Assembly: GCA_905250025.1 (NCBI GenBank)
Contig: CAJNOJ010000044.1
Coordinates: forward strand, 372,001-436,000
Source of the DNA: Adineta ricciae
Lineage: Eukaryota > Rotifera > Eurotatoria > Adinetida > Adinetidae
Length of the DNA: 64,000 nt
Reading direction: 5' to 3'
The notes beneath the pieces were generated by a model, which worked only from the letters and a program-made list of their open reading frames with translations, searched no databases and had not been told where the DNA came from. The first letter of the stretch is position 1. Each line of letters begins with the position of its first letter. This document shows, piece by piece, positions 47,967 to 60,276 of the stretch. The translations under genes were made by a program, and so were the position numbers.

Positions 47967-50715
47967 TCTGAGTTGAATAATACTGGAAACAATCGGTGAC
48001 TATTTGATTGATCAATCGTAAACGATGTTGTATTCGATTATGTTAAATCTAATTTTCACAGACTGAAATAATTTCTCGACCTACGAAGCTAATCAATCAA
48101 TACACGTATATTTATAATAATAAACGACTTCGTCGCTGATCATTTTTATATAGGCATGTGACGAACAGAGAAAAAAAAGAAGCAGTGTTTGTTACGAACG
48201 CACTTTACGCACAGTTTAAGTAGAGAACAGGTATGCACACTTAAATGCTTTGCGTTAGATACAATAATATTTTTATCGTACTTTGAGTTTGTGTACTCAT
48301 ACTAAGACGTGAAGCGTGAAGTATGGCTCTATAGATACACACAAAGATTTATTACGCCCATTTCTTCGAAAAAATTCAAAAAAAAAATTTCAATGTGATC
48401 ATATAGCTACAGAACGTATTCTTGCGGTCGAGTCGTACATAGTTCTGTTATCGTTGTACGTAATATTGTGAAGTAAAGCTTCTATCAACACTGTTCTCTT
48501 CTCTAGTAGGCATGATTACACAATATCAAAGAAAAGATCAAATGATGGAAAGAAAAGCAGCATATTAAATGTTATTGTAAGACGTAACATGAGGTTATTG
48601 ACGTTAGTCTATTATTATCATGAAAACCAGATTTGTACGAACGTTATATTCGTGGCGTACTTATGGTGCATAAAAAGATATTGCGCTTCTGTCGCGAGTT
48701 CGAAGAAAAAAACCAGCGTAGGTTGTGATGAACGCCATATGAGTAGGGCTTCCTAGAATCTTTATGTAACAGGATGCCACTTTTCAGGACGCAGCTAATT
48801 ATTTTATATCGAAATGCAACTCTTTTTCATTCAAAAATTTATCATGATCTTGTAATCATAACGACGGAGCACGCATGTAGACATGTCAAAAAAACAGTTG
48901 TTATCACATACAGATAAGAAAGTCTGAACAAACATCAATATTTGATCAATACGCTGACCAGAGACGTCTAAAAATGCACGCAACTGTAGTCTACCTTCAA
49001 AAAATCTAGAGCGACACAATAGTCATCGCTAAATGGATTGACACTGTTTTATCGATCACTCATTTCGTAGTTGGTAAGCGTGGTGAATGTTACGTCTGAT
49101 CTAACACCGAATTCAAATAATTTATTATTCCAAAAAAACATCCTATATGCTTATCGGAGTTAAGCTATGTATTGACTCTGTCATGCGCATATTTGACAGT
49201 TTAGATATCTGCAGACTTCATGGTCGTTCTATATTTCAGCAAAATGAGGATTTTGTGCAAAAACTAATGAATTCTAATTCTACTTTTTGGCTTTCGGAAG
49301 AAAATGGTTCAAGTAGTTTGAGGCAAAAACTCTACGAAGAAGTAAAATTCCATGCTTTCAAACCCACAATCTCGTTCTATTTGAGAATCATGCCTCGAAA
49401 CAAAATCTTATAATTATACTACGTTCAAAATTTTCTAAGATCTTTACCTCGATCAATAAAAACGGGAAAAAGTAATGCCGATTCTCTTCAACAAATTCAA
49501 GAATTGAACACAAATCATTACCCATGTTTTCGATCGTGTTTTTTATTTCTTACAGACTGCGGCATAATAACACACAACTACAATACAGTCGTTCAACAAT
49601 AGTCAACATGACTATATTTCACACAGCGAAGAGTAGATATTAACATATGAATCACAGTTTATCGAACAGATAATCGCCTACTCAGGCTCAGATCTAATTG
49701 AGTCTTGAGGGTGTGAGGGTAGGTGTGAATGTTGATCGAAAAACTGCACATTTGTGTTCGAATAGCGTAACGTTAACTTGTACCATGTTTCCTGATGTTC
49801 CATAACTGTTAAGATTACTACCGTCTAATTTTACCAGCATTTCTTACTTCTAAGAAAATGTGATGCGTTTTTTATCTACTTCCTGTAAAACAATGTATTC
49901 ACCACTGCAGTTCATACCAACTACTATGTGTAGATAATTTTGGTAATCGCTAAATTACGAATATTCTTGCACGTAATTCTACTACTACAGTTAGAAAGAA
50001 GCGATCGAGAATCTATAACGAACGAAACATATTGTGCTATGCTACTTGTTTCGACAACAATTAGTATCTTTACTTTCATGTGCGAAAGAAATACAGATTA
50101 GATTCTATGCTCGGACTCTCTTGTCGAATTATCGACACATCGAAACTAACTAAGAGGGAAATGCTGATGATGATCTACTCTATTTTTCTTTAAATATCAG
50201 TCAAAGTTACTGGATTGCATAGCTATACTCTAGAATATCGGTCTGAACATTCGAACTATCACGGCATCTATCTTTACATATTGTACGTGTCTCTGTACTT
50301 CTAAAATATAAAGAGACGAAGAAAAGAGAGAGAAAATGACAAGTCACCTTACGATTCGCCTTACTATTTATCAAATGAAAATCGAAAACGGCTTTGCTAA
50401 AAAAAAAAGGAACTACAAGGCCTGTTGATTGTTTTTTACTTATGCATCTCCGCTGGTCGAACTATCAACATACGCATGATGATCATTATTTTCGGGCAAA
50501 TTTTGCGTATTGGTAAAACTAATTCTCGTTTTAAGACTCTTGAATACATATTTCTGTGTGTGTAGGTATCTAATACAAGTAATATTTACGATGAATATGT
50601 CAAGTTAAAATCAAGGTAAGCATTTGATTTCGACGTGGTAATCAGTGTTCGTGATTTATTCAGAAACAAGAAAATTTGTAACATATAAGAATTTAATAAA
50701 GTCGCCTGTTTCCTA
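47967..50715. other. 2.7 kb region without a clear gene
   Basis: A single plus-strand frame of 88 codons (49147-49413) has moderately protein-like composition but no family match. Nothing else is supported. T-rich and A-rich runs are common. It should contain the promoter of the mini-membrane protein and the 3' UTR of the repeat protein. No tRNA or transposon recognised. Confidence 0.45.
49147..49413 (+). CDS. Open frame of 88 aa, doubtful
   Basis: ATG to TAA, starting MLIGVKLCIDSVMRIFDSLD and ending RIMPRNKIL. Protein-like composition with Cys and Trp present. No signal peptide and no recognised motif. No splice partner found. May be a fragment or chance. Confidence 0.15.
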   Translation: MLIGVKLCIDSVMRIFDSLDICRLHGRSIFQQNEDFVQKLMNSNSTFWLSEENGSSSLRQKLYEEVKFHAFKPTISFYLRIMPRNKIL

Positions 50716-53700
50716 TTATATGTGAACGAAACCATCCGGTGTATCGTACAGATCAGATAAGTCTTTTGGATATGAAGCAGTTCCTTGCGAATATAGAGAA
50801 TTGTACTGATTATTTTGTGAATCAAATGTAGAAAATGATCCTGGATACTCTTGAGATCGATACTTCTTATTATCAATAACGACAGAATTAAGTACGGCAT
50901 AAGGCACTTCTGCAACAATAATACGTCCCGTCGATGAAAATTCTGTTTTCTCTATGGTAATTATCGAATCAGAACCTAAATCCAAGCATCGAAGCGCCTT
51001 TTGAATGTCGTGTAATTCTGACGGTGACACCAGCGTGGAAGAAATACTTATTTGTTGGTGCTGGATTGGTTGTGGTGGCGGTATAGAACTCGACAAGTTC
51101 GTGTATTGTGCTAATGGCATATCATTTCTTGTAGGAGATGCTGCTCGATGAATGTCATGCGCCGGTGGCTGAGGGATATTTGACGAGAATGGCGGCGGTG
51201 ATGGTGATAGCGTACGTGTTGATTGAAATGGTGGAGAGGTGGTGAACTGAGATGTTTGTTTGACAGGCACTGGTGAATATGCTGTTTGAGGACAATAGTA
51301 GTCGACTTTTCGATCCGTTTGAGGAGGATAGTAGTCGACCTTTCGATCCGTTTGTATTTCACTATGAACAGGAGTAGATCGTAGTTGTGATAAATAATCA
51401 GGAGTTTGCACTCTAGCCTCTTCTGATGCTGTCGACTTTGGTTGCAGCGATGACGGTGCTGTTTCGGGAGGATAGATGCGCTTATAAAACGATGGAATTG
51501 GTGGGACGGCATGATCAGGAGGTGAATCATTGTCGATTATCCATGTGTCATTAAGAATAGTAACTGGATGGCGTTTATTCTCTGCATATTTACTCGCAGT
51601 ATTAGAATTTTCCTGTAACGTATTTTCTTTCAGAGGTGCTTTTTGTGTTGTCGTGCTGGAGTCAGCCCAGTGCGGATTCTTCGACGGTTCAGTTGCCTTG
51701 GCTGATACGACTGAGTTATCTGGCATTTTAACGTTCGAATATGAATTCTCCCGCGGTGGACTTGGCTGTTGGGAAGGTGTCGTTGTTGTTTGAGGCACAG
51801 TGTTTTTCCAATAAGGATTCTGCCATGGTTCATCTGGTTGTTTAGAAGACTCCTTAGGCTGAACATTATTATCTTTCCAATAGGGATTAACCCATGGAAT
51901 ATTTTCTTGCTTCGCTGGCTTTGATTGATTGTCACTATGAATAACCTTGTATTTGTCATCTTTCCAATAAGGGCTTTTCCACGGTGCCTGTTCTGCTTGA
52001 TCCGGCTTCGCTGCTTCAGATATTCTCGCTGTATTATCCTGCTCAGCAGGCAATGCAGGTTGAATAGGCTTATCCTTCCAATATGGATTCTCCCACGGTT
52101 TCCGCACTTCTGCGCTAGACTTAGCATTAGCTGTTGGCTGATCTTTCCAATAAGGATTCTGCCATGGCGTTGGTTCCTTTTCAGTAGACTTTACCGCTTC
52201 AGATACAATGGGTTTGAAATCTAAATTTTCTGCTGACTTATCATCCTGCTTAAACGAAGTTGTTTCCTGAACACTTTGATTCTTCCAATATGGATTCTCC
52301 CACGGCGTCTGTGCTTCTTTCGCTGGTTTAACACTAGTGACTGGTTGATCCTTCCAATACGGGTTTTGCCACGGCTCTACTTGTAGTTTTGGACATGTCG
52401 ATTGATCAGGCGCAGTACTTTTCGAAGTGACCGTCTCTGGTTGCTCGAGAGAAACTGAAGTCTGTGTTGTGACAGTTTTACGATCAGCCGTTCTCCACAT
52501 TATGTCATCTGTTGTCGTATTAGTTGATTTATCTTCTTTCTTAACTGCTGCTGGAGTTGCAGATGTTTGACTCTTCCAATATGGATTCTCCCACGACGTC
52601 TGTTGTTTTTGCTTAGTAGCGGTCGACTTTCCAATTGCATCATCGTTCCAATACGGATTTTTCCATGGCTCAGCTTCTTCCTTGATGCTTGTCACCTTTT
52701 CCGCAGCCGCCTTGTGGTCTTTCCAGTATGGATTCACCCACGGCTTCTCTTCCTTTTTACTATCCGCAGCATCGCTCAACTTTGTAGAACCTATCGATAC
52801 ATCTGGTTGACTCAGAGAACGTGAAACTACTGCAGATTTGTTCCTCCAATAAGGATTTTCCCATGGCGTTTCTTCTTTCTTGTCATTAGTTGCTACTGGA
52901 ATTGCGGTTTTGTCTTCTTTCCAGTATGGATTCACCCACGGTTTTTCTTCTTTGTTTGTCTGTGTTAAGAGTGAAGACTTAAGATTTTCTGATTGTGGGT
53001 TTTTCAAAGATGTGCTTATCTGTTTCTCCGTCCAATATGGATTCTTCCATGGTTCAACTTCTCTCTTCACACTGGCCGCTGCTGGTGCTGTGGCTTTATG
53101 TTCCTTCCAGTAGGGATTCTCCCACGGTTCGTCTTCTTTCTTGCTGTCCGTCAAATCTTTCGATTGTGAAGTGCTGATCGATGCATCTGGTTGACTCTGA
53201 GATCTTGCAAGTGCTACGGATCTATTCTTCCAGTAAGGATTTTCCCATGGCTTCGCTTCCTGCTTTGCCTCTGTAGGTATGGAAGGCTCAAGGTCTTGTG
53301 GTTTCAATTTTTCGAGAGGACTGCTGGTCTCTTTATCTGTCCAATAGGGATTCTTCCACGGTTCAGCATCCTTCTTCATAGTAGCCGCTACTGAGGTTGT
53401 CACTTTTTGTTCTTTCCAGTAAGGATTTTCCCATGGCTTCGCTTCCTGCTTTGCCTCTGTAGGTATGGAAGGCTCAAGGTCTTGTGGTTTCAATTTTTCG
53501 AGAGGACTGCTGGTCTCTTTATCTGTCCAATAGGGATTCTTCCACGGTTCAGCATCCTTCTTCATAGTAGCCGCTACTGAGGTTGTCACTTTTTGTTCTT
53601 TCCAATATGGATTTTCCCATGGTTTGTCTTCTTTTTTACTGTCTGTCGAATCTAGTTGGCTTAAGGATCTTGGAAGTGCTGCGGTCTTATTTTTCCAGTA

Positions 53701-55763
53701 AGGATTCTCCCATGGCTCTGCTTCTTTCTTTTCGTCAGATAGTTTCGAACTCGAATGCTTTTCTTTCCAGTATGGATTTTCCCACGGTGTGTCTACTTTT
53801 TTGCTGTCTATTGAATCTTTCAATGTCGAAGCACTGACTAGCGTATCTGGTTGACTCAGAGACCTTGGAAATGCTGCAGATTTATTCTTCCAATAAGGAT
53901 TCTCCCACGGCTTTTCTTCTTGTTTCGTTGAAGTCATTAATACGGGTTTACTATCTCCTGAAATAACATTGCTTTTCGATTCGCTTTCTTTCCCAGTAGA
54001 CGTTTCGGTGGTGGATTTACTCTCTTGCCAATAAGGATTTTTCCACACAGAATCATCTTTGTTCGTAGACATTGAGGTGTCAAGCTTGTTGTCTTTGATT
54101 TTTAATTCACCGGCAGACTGATTTGATTCGTTAAGCGTGGTAACATTCGGAGATGCTTTCGTTTTCCAGTAAGGATTTTCCCACGGAGTTTCCTCTTTTA
54201 CTACAGATTGAGGTATTTCTTTTTTATCTTGTTTGGAATTCGAATTATTTACAAGTTTGTTTCCGTGTGTGGCCAGTGTTGATATGGTAGACGATTTATC
54301 TTTCCAATAGGGATTCTCCCATGGTTTGTCATCTTTTACATCTGGTTTTTCTACTAATTCAAGGTGCGGCTTTGAAATGATAAAGACTGATGATGCTTTA
54401 TCTTTCCAGTAAGGATTTTCCCAAGGTATCTCTTCTTTTCTGCTGGTCTCTGAGGTATCCTTTTTATCATCATTTGAAGTCGAGGGTAAACTTGACAATT
54501 TGCTTTCTTTCCAATAAGGGTTCTCCCATGGTTTCTTATCTTCTATGCGAGATTCCTCATTTTCCGTCAACTTCAGATTATCGGTTGATTCATTCGGTCC
54601 TTTAGAACTTGTTTCGGTCGTGACTCTTTCAGTTTTCCAGTACGGGTTTACCCATGGCAGATCTTTTTCTATGTTGATGGATGGCTTTTCAAAGGGTCGA
54701 GCGTCTAGAGAAGAGTCAGTGGAAGGATTAGAGTCGATAGGCGCTAAAAGAGAAGAGAAATTGTCACTTCTTATTGAAGAATCCTTCTGTGTATCATAAG
54801 AAGGATTGGAAGAAGTAGTACTTATTCTCTTCTCTACAATGACTTTGCCATCTCCTTGATTTGCTGTTGACCAATATGGATTGACCCATGGCTTCGTGTC
54901 GATACTAACTTCGTCCGACGCAACGTTTGGTTTGTTTATTAAAGATGCGATTCTGATGTCATCTTCATCGGATGAATCGGTTTCCTTCAAACGTTGATAA
55001 CCCGAGGAACTGTACAGTAGTTTCGATCTTGCGTCATCACTTTTCAACGTGAGCGAATCGTCTTGATCCATTCCGTCATCTGTTGGACATTTTTCAGTTG
55101 TATGGAATGAGTCGTCAGATCTATGTGAAAAGTCGCCAGAGTCCTGCTTCTTCCGTTGCGCACTTATTGTAAGTTTGTTTTGATCGGCAGGTGCATTTGC
55201 GCCCGGTACGAAACTACGAAAACAAATTTTACTCGGTTAGAACTTCAATTAATTCATATGTAGCTAAAATGTCATTACCATGGAGCATTAGAACTATCAA
55301 TTTGCTCATTAACTGTCGTTCGTGTTGTTGTAATCACTGTTTTCGAGATAGGGCCCCAATATGGGTTGACCCATTCTTGTTTTTCTGTTTGTTGTTTTGA
55401 TTTATTTTCAATAGGAAGAGTGTTCTCAGTAGTTAACTTGTTTTCAACCTCTGTCTGTGTGTCACTATTTATGTAAATGTCGTTGACTGCTTTAATTAGA
55501 GCTTCGTCATGATCAGTATCGTTATTGCCAACGTCCCGGTCCGTAGCATCATCGTCATCATCAATTAGTGGCTTGATCACTTTCCTGACACTTTGATTTT
55601 TCTCTGCATTCCCCCGGGAGTGTTGTTCTATGTCACTTTTTGCTTCATGCCAACTATCACTAGTTGTTGTTTTCGATGTCGCATCCGACGTATTAGACGA
55701 TGATGTTGTGTCTTCATCAGAAACTTCCTCTTCTGTCGAACTTTGATTTCTTCGACTGAACAT
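50716..55763 (-). CDS. Giant W-x-NPYW repeat protein, unknown function
   Basis: Two exons, 55279-55763 and 50716-55213, with a 65 bp intron, give 1660 residues. I count 30 copies of a core [PW]-W-x-N-P-Y-W (mostly PWENPYWK), one with S for N, plus two degenerate ones near the end. Each core is followed by a spacer of about 15-45 residues rich in Ser, Thr, Lys, Glu and Asp, so the protein is probably disordered with regular aromatic anchor points. Several spacers carry (P/A/S)RSxSQPD, an RSxSxP-type motif. The N-terminal 130 residues are acidic and Ser-rich. After the repeats comes a Pro-rich stretch (SPSPPPFSS) and a conserved-looking C-terminal block of about 120 residues (SPSELHDIQKALRCLDLG, GRIIVAEVPYAVLN). 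There is no signal peptide or TM. I recognise no family. An acceptor-like TTACACAG lies 14 bases before the ATG. A 186-bp tandem duplication lies within 53229-53600. Confidence 0.85.
53229..53600 (-). repeat. Tandem duplication of 186 bp inside the repeat gene
   Basis: Copy 1 at about 53229-53414 and copy 2 at about 53415-53600. By eye they look identical or nearly so. The unit is 62 codons, carrying two NPYW cores (PWENPYWK and PWKNPYWT), so it preserves frame. The near-identity shows very recent expansion or gene conversion. Confidence 0.75.
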
Positions 55764-56848
55764 TTGATTGGATACAACTGTGTAACAAACAATAAACTTT
55801 ATCTATCTAAATGAATCAAAATAACAAGCTTCCCTACGTAAAGCTAAGACGAAATGAAGGTTATGTATAATAATACCAATAGATAAATAAATATCTATGT
55901 AAATGTATAAGTATCTATCAATGACGACAAGAAGTATTTCGTTCTCCTTTTCACTATACGTCCATGAAAGAAAGAAAAACAGAAAATAGCAATTCAAGCA
56001 TAACCGGCAAGTGAAAAATGCTACTAGTAGAATGTTTATTTATGAGATCAATGAGTCATAATTACACAAAGTCATGTTTCTGTTTTTCGTTTTTGTTTTG
56101 TGTCTGTCTTTATTGTGGTATCAAAAAGTGCATAACAAGAGAAAGAACAAATGCTTTGTAATTTATCTGGCCAAGGATAATTGTCTTCGAAAGACAGGTG
56201 AAATTATGTTGATGACTGTGTTTGCGTATACGTTTCCTCATATATTTTACGCCAATGATGTTAATATAGTTTTTCGTTCGTTCTTCCTTTTATACAAATT
56301 CATAAAAATAGTGAAGCGCTTGCCAATGGATTAAAAGACTTGCTCGTTCAACTAACCTACCCTCGACGGAGGATAGCTGTTATGAAATAACTTTATTTCG
56401 TTGCGAGTTGTCATATGAGAGCTTTCGAAGTATGTATGATGTAACAGACACAGAAGAGAGAAGGAGAAAAAAAAAGACTTTTTTCATACATATCACGTAA
56501 TCTTAAGTCTCAGTCAATTGACAATTTTTCGTTTTTTCTTGTCGTTCTTTTTGGGATGTGTGTCTATGTCTGTATATGCAAATTATAACTATCGTTAACG
56601 TTAAATCATGTTTCTAGTGAAAAAAATTGTTCGAGTAAGTTCAAATCTATCAATTAATGACAATAATACTATTCATTGTTGTACATGTCAACAGTTGAAT
56701 GTTGTTTCTTCTCTTTCAACCTCCTTGATTGTGTACAGTACGAGAGAAAGAGAGCAAAAGAAGAAAAAAAATTGAGACTGAAGTAAAGAGGACAGGTCAA
56801 CTTCATTATTATTCTTTCATTGTACATCAGAAATATACGACAAAACAG
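55764..56848. other. Divergent promoter region, repeat protein and FAM107-like gene
   Basis: No supported gene. A hydrophobic plus frame at 56074-56334 lacks any family signal. A-rich run near 56465-56475. AAAACAG ends at 56848, immediately before the FAM107-like ATG. Confidence 0.5.
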
Positions 56849-57938
56849 ATGCCTTTCAATCGTCTACGACGTTGGGTAAGAATATCTATATCCATAGTTT
56901 TATTGAATTGAAACAGTGTGTGTTTTTCCTTCCGAAATAAACAAACGAAGATACGATCTATCTATTTTGTTTTTGTCATTAATTTTAGCGAGCGCTTTTG
57001 CTCTGTCGTTTTTCGGTAAGAATGAAAACATGACATATCGAAAGCATGTCTTGATCGCATGAGCATCTTGAAATGAAAATCTATAAATAACTTTCCTTTA
57101 TAACATGCATCTCATCGACGAACTGTCTTTTAGAACCATCCTGATGAACATGTCTATTCAACGTATGATGAAACATTTGCAAGTGAATCAATTTCATCGA
57201 AAGATACGCATAGTCATTCAAGTAGTCCTAACAACAAAGCATCTATAACATCGTTTGTTTACGTTCATTGATAGGTTCATCCGATGGTGGTATCTCATCC
57301 GGACGTGAGAGTTGGATGAGTAGTCAAACAAATGTTTATGACCAAATTTGTTATGATGCTATTCAAACAACTACGGAGAATAATTTAACAGCAAAATATG
57401 AAGATAGATCACCACCTTATACACCCAGTCATTTATCCGATGATGCAGCAACTGAACACTATTATTATCGTTTGCCAACACCATCGTCGATCAATGAAAT
57501 CATCTCGAGTAAATCTTCTCGTTCGCAACAAACGAATTCGAAGAAAGAATTACATAAAGAATTGGCGCATCGACAAAAAATGTAATCTTGAAGCTATCTA
57601 TCGATTAATGAAATCCTTTGTGCTTTCTAGGGGACAATTATTGCCGAAAAAACCTGAGTTACTCAATGTTTTCAAACATCGACGTGAAGAGGAAAAGAAG
57701 CGCGAAGAAGAACGGTCCCATGAACAAACGAAATTAGAGCAGATTCTTGCTCGCCAACGGCAAAAGCTCGAAGAGGTACATTCGCTTGTCTTTTTCACTA
57801 TAAAGCCATTGTTTTCTATGCGATTTTCTTTAGACGAATAATATTTGTTCGATTTCTAGTAACGCAAGTGCATATTCGAATGAATTTGAATTTGTTTATC
57901 ATCGAATTCGTCAACAGCAGAAGAATAGAAAAGAATAA
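56849..57938 (+). CDS. FAM107A: FAM107-like (DRR1/TU3A) actin-associated protein
   Basis: Small cytoplasmic protein family that binds actin in vertebrates and is stress-regulated. Six exons (56849-56875, 56989-57015, 57134-57221, 57275-57581, 57631-57775, 57834-57938) give 232 residues. Exons 1 and 2 are only 27 nt each. The family core lies at about 140-195: SKKELHKELAHRQKM, then LLPKKPELLNVFKHRR, then a Glu/Arg/Lys coiled coil (EEEKKREEERSHEQTKLEQI, LARQRQKLEE), parallel to the SHQELHREL...KPELQRVLEHRRR region of human FAM107A. The upstream 135 residues are Ser/Thr-rich and unlike FAM107A (144 aa). CRELD follows 152 bp downstream on the same strand. Confidence 0.75.
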
Positions 57939-58090
57939 AATGACATTTGATTTGTTTTTATGTTCATTTAAAGAAAAATAATACTTTTCTTCATTTGCTT
58001 TTCGGTTTTCTCTTTTAGATAAAAGGAAAAACTAATAAAAAGAAAAAGATTCGTGCTCAAATATTTTCTAAATTAAACTACGCTCTTTCA

Positions 58091-59536
58091 ATGCAAGTCA
58101 ACATATCGATCTCGATCTTGAATGTTCTTCTCCTTCTATTTTCCTCGTCATGTTCGGGCATGATGATGCGTAATCCCATGTACGAAGCTCATCCATGTGA
58201 TACCTGTAGAGAAATCGGTGAGAAGTTCATCGAAGTATGATTTCGTTTTCCGGAAGCATCTTGAACTTCATCCGATGAATTTTAGGGCTACAGAAAAACT
58301 GCTGGAAGTAATTTCGGAGGGTAACATTTTCCTATGATGCGCTATAAATTCTATTTATCTTTATTTTTAAGGGGCAATACCGATTGGGAAGAAAAGAAAT
58401 TGAAAGGATATGCGAAAAGGTAAAGATTGCACAACAATGATACGTTGTGTCGAGATGAGATGAGGAAAAAATCAATTAGAAGGTTAATCAAGTTCATTTT
58501 CTTCGTCTAGAATGTTTGTTCGCATTAAGCTCTTCAAACAAATGATCCTTTTAAGCTCTTAATTACTTCAAGGACTTTTTGAAGATTTTACTATTTAGTT
58601 AAGACAGTTGACTGTTCTTAATCTAACATTTCTTTCAACTTATGTTTGTACCCAATGAACGGAGGATTAAACATCAACGATTTCTTTATTTAGTGAAACT
58701 CGTTTTATTGAAATCATGGAAATTGCATGCTCAAAGTCAGAATCTCAAGTAAAACGACACATTTTCTCTATCGAACATTGCACACGAGGCTCTGTACGCA
58801 TTTAGTGTAGTACCTTTCTTGAAAAATACGAAGATCTTATTGAAGAATGGTATCGAACATCGTTATTAGAAACAATTGATACTTTTACAAAATGGTTATG
58901 CATTGATACAGCGAAAGTATGTTGTCCGCAAGGAACATTTGGCAAGAATTGTCGAAGATGTCATCATGGCGATAATGGACTACTCTGTTCGGGCAATGGA
59001 CTCTGTGACGTAAGAAGACGACGTCGTTTATTTATGAAAATAGATCACTTTTATATAACAACAGGGCGATGGTAAAAGATCAGGCAATGGTCGATGTCTT
59101 TGCAATACGAAATATAGTGGAACCAATTGTTCTAACTGTCAAAGTGGATATACGAAATCAGTTGATGCAAATAATCAAATAGTTTGTACAGGTAAGAGAT
59201 GAGAATGGAAGGATCAAAGTACTGTTCAGTTTTTCGTAGATATTGATGAGTGTCGGACAAACTTCTTTTTCCCGCCCTGTGGATTTTATAAATGCAATAA
59301 TACGGATGGCCGTTTTGAATGTTACGGTGAGTGAGTTATTTTCAATGACGAACTTTTCTCTTTGAAATAGTCGTTTAGGTGAACCATTCTATCTTCAATC
59401 ATCAAAAATGAGTCTTATAATTGTTCTTTTCATTACAACAAGCATCCTCATGTACAAAGATATGCAAAATCTTGCGTTGCTAACTTGCATCCTAACAGCT
59501 GTACTAGTATTCGCTTTCTCTCGAAATATTCTGTGA
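58091..59536 (+). CDS. CRELD1: CRELD-like Cys-rich EGF membrane protein, short form
   Basis: CRELD proteins are ER protein-disulfide-isomerase-like factors involved in receptor folding. Eight exons (58091-58234, 58286-58320, 58372-58419, 58694-58748, 58806-59009, 59065-59191, 59240-59326, 59379-59536) give 285 residues. A signal peptide is visible at 1-22 (ISILNVLLLLFSSSCSG). The CRELD WE domain follows: CDTCREIGEKF (a CxxC), TAGSNFGGGNTDWEEKKLKGY, RFIEIMEIAC, EWYRTS...WLCIDTAKVCC. Then comes an EGF/laminin-like Cys segment (GTFGKNCRRC, CSGNGLCDGDGKRSGNGRC) and one calcium-type EGF (DIDECRTNFFFPPCGFYKC). Two C-terminal TM segments (LIIVLFITTSILMY and LALLTCILTAVLVFAF) match CRELD1 topology rather than soluble CRELD2. 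The second EGF and furin-like part of vertebrate CRELD (about 420 aa) is missing. An acceptor-like TTTTCTCTTTTAG ends at 58018. Confidence 0.9.
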
Positions 59537-60276
59537 TAAAATCCGGTATCCGATCAGAAAAGAGGACTTTCACTTAAAAAACCAATCAATTAGATTAAAT
59601 ATGTTTTGTTTTTTACTGTCATTTGACTTTGTATTCAGTACGATGACTGATTATGTCTCAGACGATTTCATAGACAAGAAAGATCGATATTAAAAGCTAT
59701 ATTTAACTCAGCACGTGTTCAAGAGAGTACAAATAACAATAAACCTTCATTTTTACTGTTTTCAACAGTAATAAAATCAAAAGAAGATTCCGTCGATGTG
59801 CTACTTATATTGAATTAACCATGATATACAATTGATGATGTCCTTCCGAGTGCATCTGGCTCGTATAGATGTGTATTATCGATGTCTACTGATAAATAGT
59901 TTTCCTTCACGGCAACTGAGACAGAAAATATACTATAAATCATTCAATAGACAAATATTTCTGGACTTTTCGATAACGTATTGATCTAACGGTCGGAGAC
60001 AAAAATGTTCTATGTGAGATATTCAAGGACGTACTGATGATGCTTCGTACAAGCGTAGTTCGATCTTGATTAGCGTAGACAAAAACTTAAATATGTAATA
60101 AATTTATATATGTAATGGTAAGATTACTGACACAGTCAACAAAGTAGACAACGATAACGACAGTATACACGTCAAACACACACAAATACACGACAATCAT
60201 ACAAAAAAAGATTTGTTTTTTCTTTCTCCGTGAGGTTTCTTTCTATGGAATGATCTCTACAATATTTCAGCTAGGG
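59537..60276. other. Convergent region between CRELD and netrin
   Basis: Two genes converge here. No coding signal. T-rich tracts lie near 60208-60220 (TTTGTTTTTTC). It should hold both 3' UTRs. Confidence 0.5.

Noticed and set aside
51111-52224. Long plus- and minus-frame open frames inside the NPYW gene (for example 51630-52127)
   Set aside because: They are shadows of the repetitive coding sequence on the main minus frame; composition and repeats follow from it.
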